A stretch of 64,000 nucleotides of DNA. It comes from Microbacteriaceae bacterium. Its GTDB lineage: Bacteria > Actinomycetota > Actinomycetes > Actinomycetales > Microbacteriaceae. Location: NCBI GenBank assembly GCA_025464975.1, contig JAODMT010000017.1:1-64000 (forward strand). The letters run 5' to 3'. Below the pieces are notes generated by a model. That model saw only the letters and a program-made list of their open reading frames with translations. It did not search any database and had not been told where the DNA came from. Positions 63,858 through 64,000 of the stretch are shown here, in pieces. A program made the translations under genes and the position numbers. Each line of letters begins with the position of its first letter. The stretch's first letter is position 1.

Positions 63858-64000
63858 CTAGCGCGATCGCCGTTCGGCGAGCGCAAACCCGACGAGGATT
63901 TCCCGCTGAATGCCGAACATCTCCTTCTCCTCTTCCGGCTCCGCGTGATCGAAGCCGAGGAGATGAAGGATTCCGTGGGTCGTCAATAGCAACATCTCTT
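63858..64000 (-). CDS. ybeY: rRNA maturation endoribonuclease YbeY, 3' end only
   Basis: C-terminal 47 codons; the start lies beyond the window. The zinc-binding motif [20 protein letters not shown] (HGxLHLxGxDH) and the ending [19 protein letters not shown] are those of YbeY, which trims 16S rRNA 3' ends. It is followed 22 bp later by the CNNM gene, and era follows that, the usual order in this group. Confidence 0.95.
   Translation of the reverse strand, partial: EMLLLTTHGILHLLGFDHAEPEEEKEMFGIQREILVGFALAERRSR

Overview
The window is high-GC DNA with the gene content and order of a Gram-positive actinobacterium, most likely a member of Microbacteriaceae. The evidence is the aceE-fasR-fabD-fabH-acpP-fabF block, a DUF3145 gene, a DUF7882 gene (a family I associate with Microbacteriaceae), a PolA-like exonuclease/polymerase, and the order (read on the minus strand) ybeY-CNNM-era-leuA-recO-uppS-glyS-dusB-dgt-dnaG. 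The family assignment is inference; I see no rRNA. I see no CRISPR array, no intact insertion sequence and no prophage. This is mostly core chromosome with a few decayed patches.

Layout. 1-317 is the 3' end of a sugar ABC permease. 318-2450 is a decayed stretch: a two-unit secreted repeat protein broken by several frameshifts and a stop, and two further gene remnants. After tRNA-Val (2543-2615) come a DUF1003 membrane protein, a peroxiredoxin and an aldose epimerase. aceE and the fatty-acid synthase II operon with its PucR-type regulator fill 4.9-12.5 kb, followed by a glycosyltransferase, DUF3145 and a PadR regulator. 15-23.4 kb holds small accessory genes: a frameshifted exonuclease/polymerase, a lipoprotein, DUF1684, a cold-shock protein, an AlkZ-like protein, a formaldehyde dehydrogenase remnant and a cluster of small Microbacteriaceae-type proteins (two paralogues of exactly 119 aa around a DUF7882 gene). 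23.4-30.8 kb holds tRNA-Met, a glycosyltransferase, a DMT transporter, peptide deformylase, a two-component system with a SHOCT protein and a second, degenerate kinase, and tRNA-Asn.

30.8-38.2 kb (minus strand) is a peptide-type ABC operon: binding protein, two permeases, a fused double ATPase, an extra ATPase lacking its H-loop histidine, and a lactonase-type propeller. 38.4-43 kb is dnaG-dgt-dusB, with a long perfect inverted repeat upstream of dnaG. 43-51 kb holds a YbaK deacylase, a DsbA protein with a coupled 44-aa protein, UDP-sugar dehydrogenase, a beta-helix protein, glyS, a class V aminotransferase and a Gfo/Idh dehydrogenase. 51-64 kb holds uppS-recO, ddl-alr, a phosphotransferase, leuA with a leucine-rich leader peptide, an MprF-like protein, era, a CNNM/CorC protein and the 3' end of ybeY.

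The best candidates for new biology are regulatory or degenerate. They are the leuA leader with four consecutive leucine codons and an 11-bp hairpin, the 9-bp inverted repeat against the fabD start, the kinase whose ELHD phosphoacceptor histidine is asparagine, the H-loop-less third ATPase, the 35-bp tandem repeat filling a convergent intergenic gap, the three 16-bp repeats in the ugd leader, and the nested inverted repeat before dnaG. I did not find a clear new defence or mobile system.
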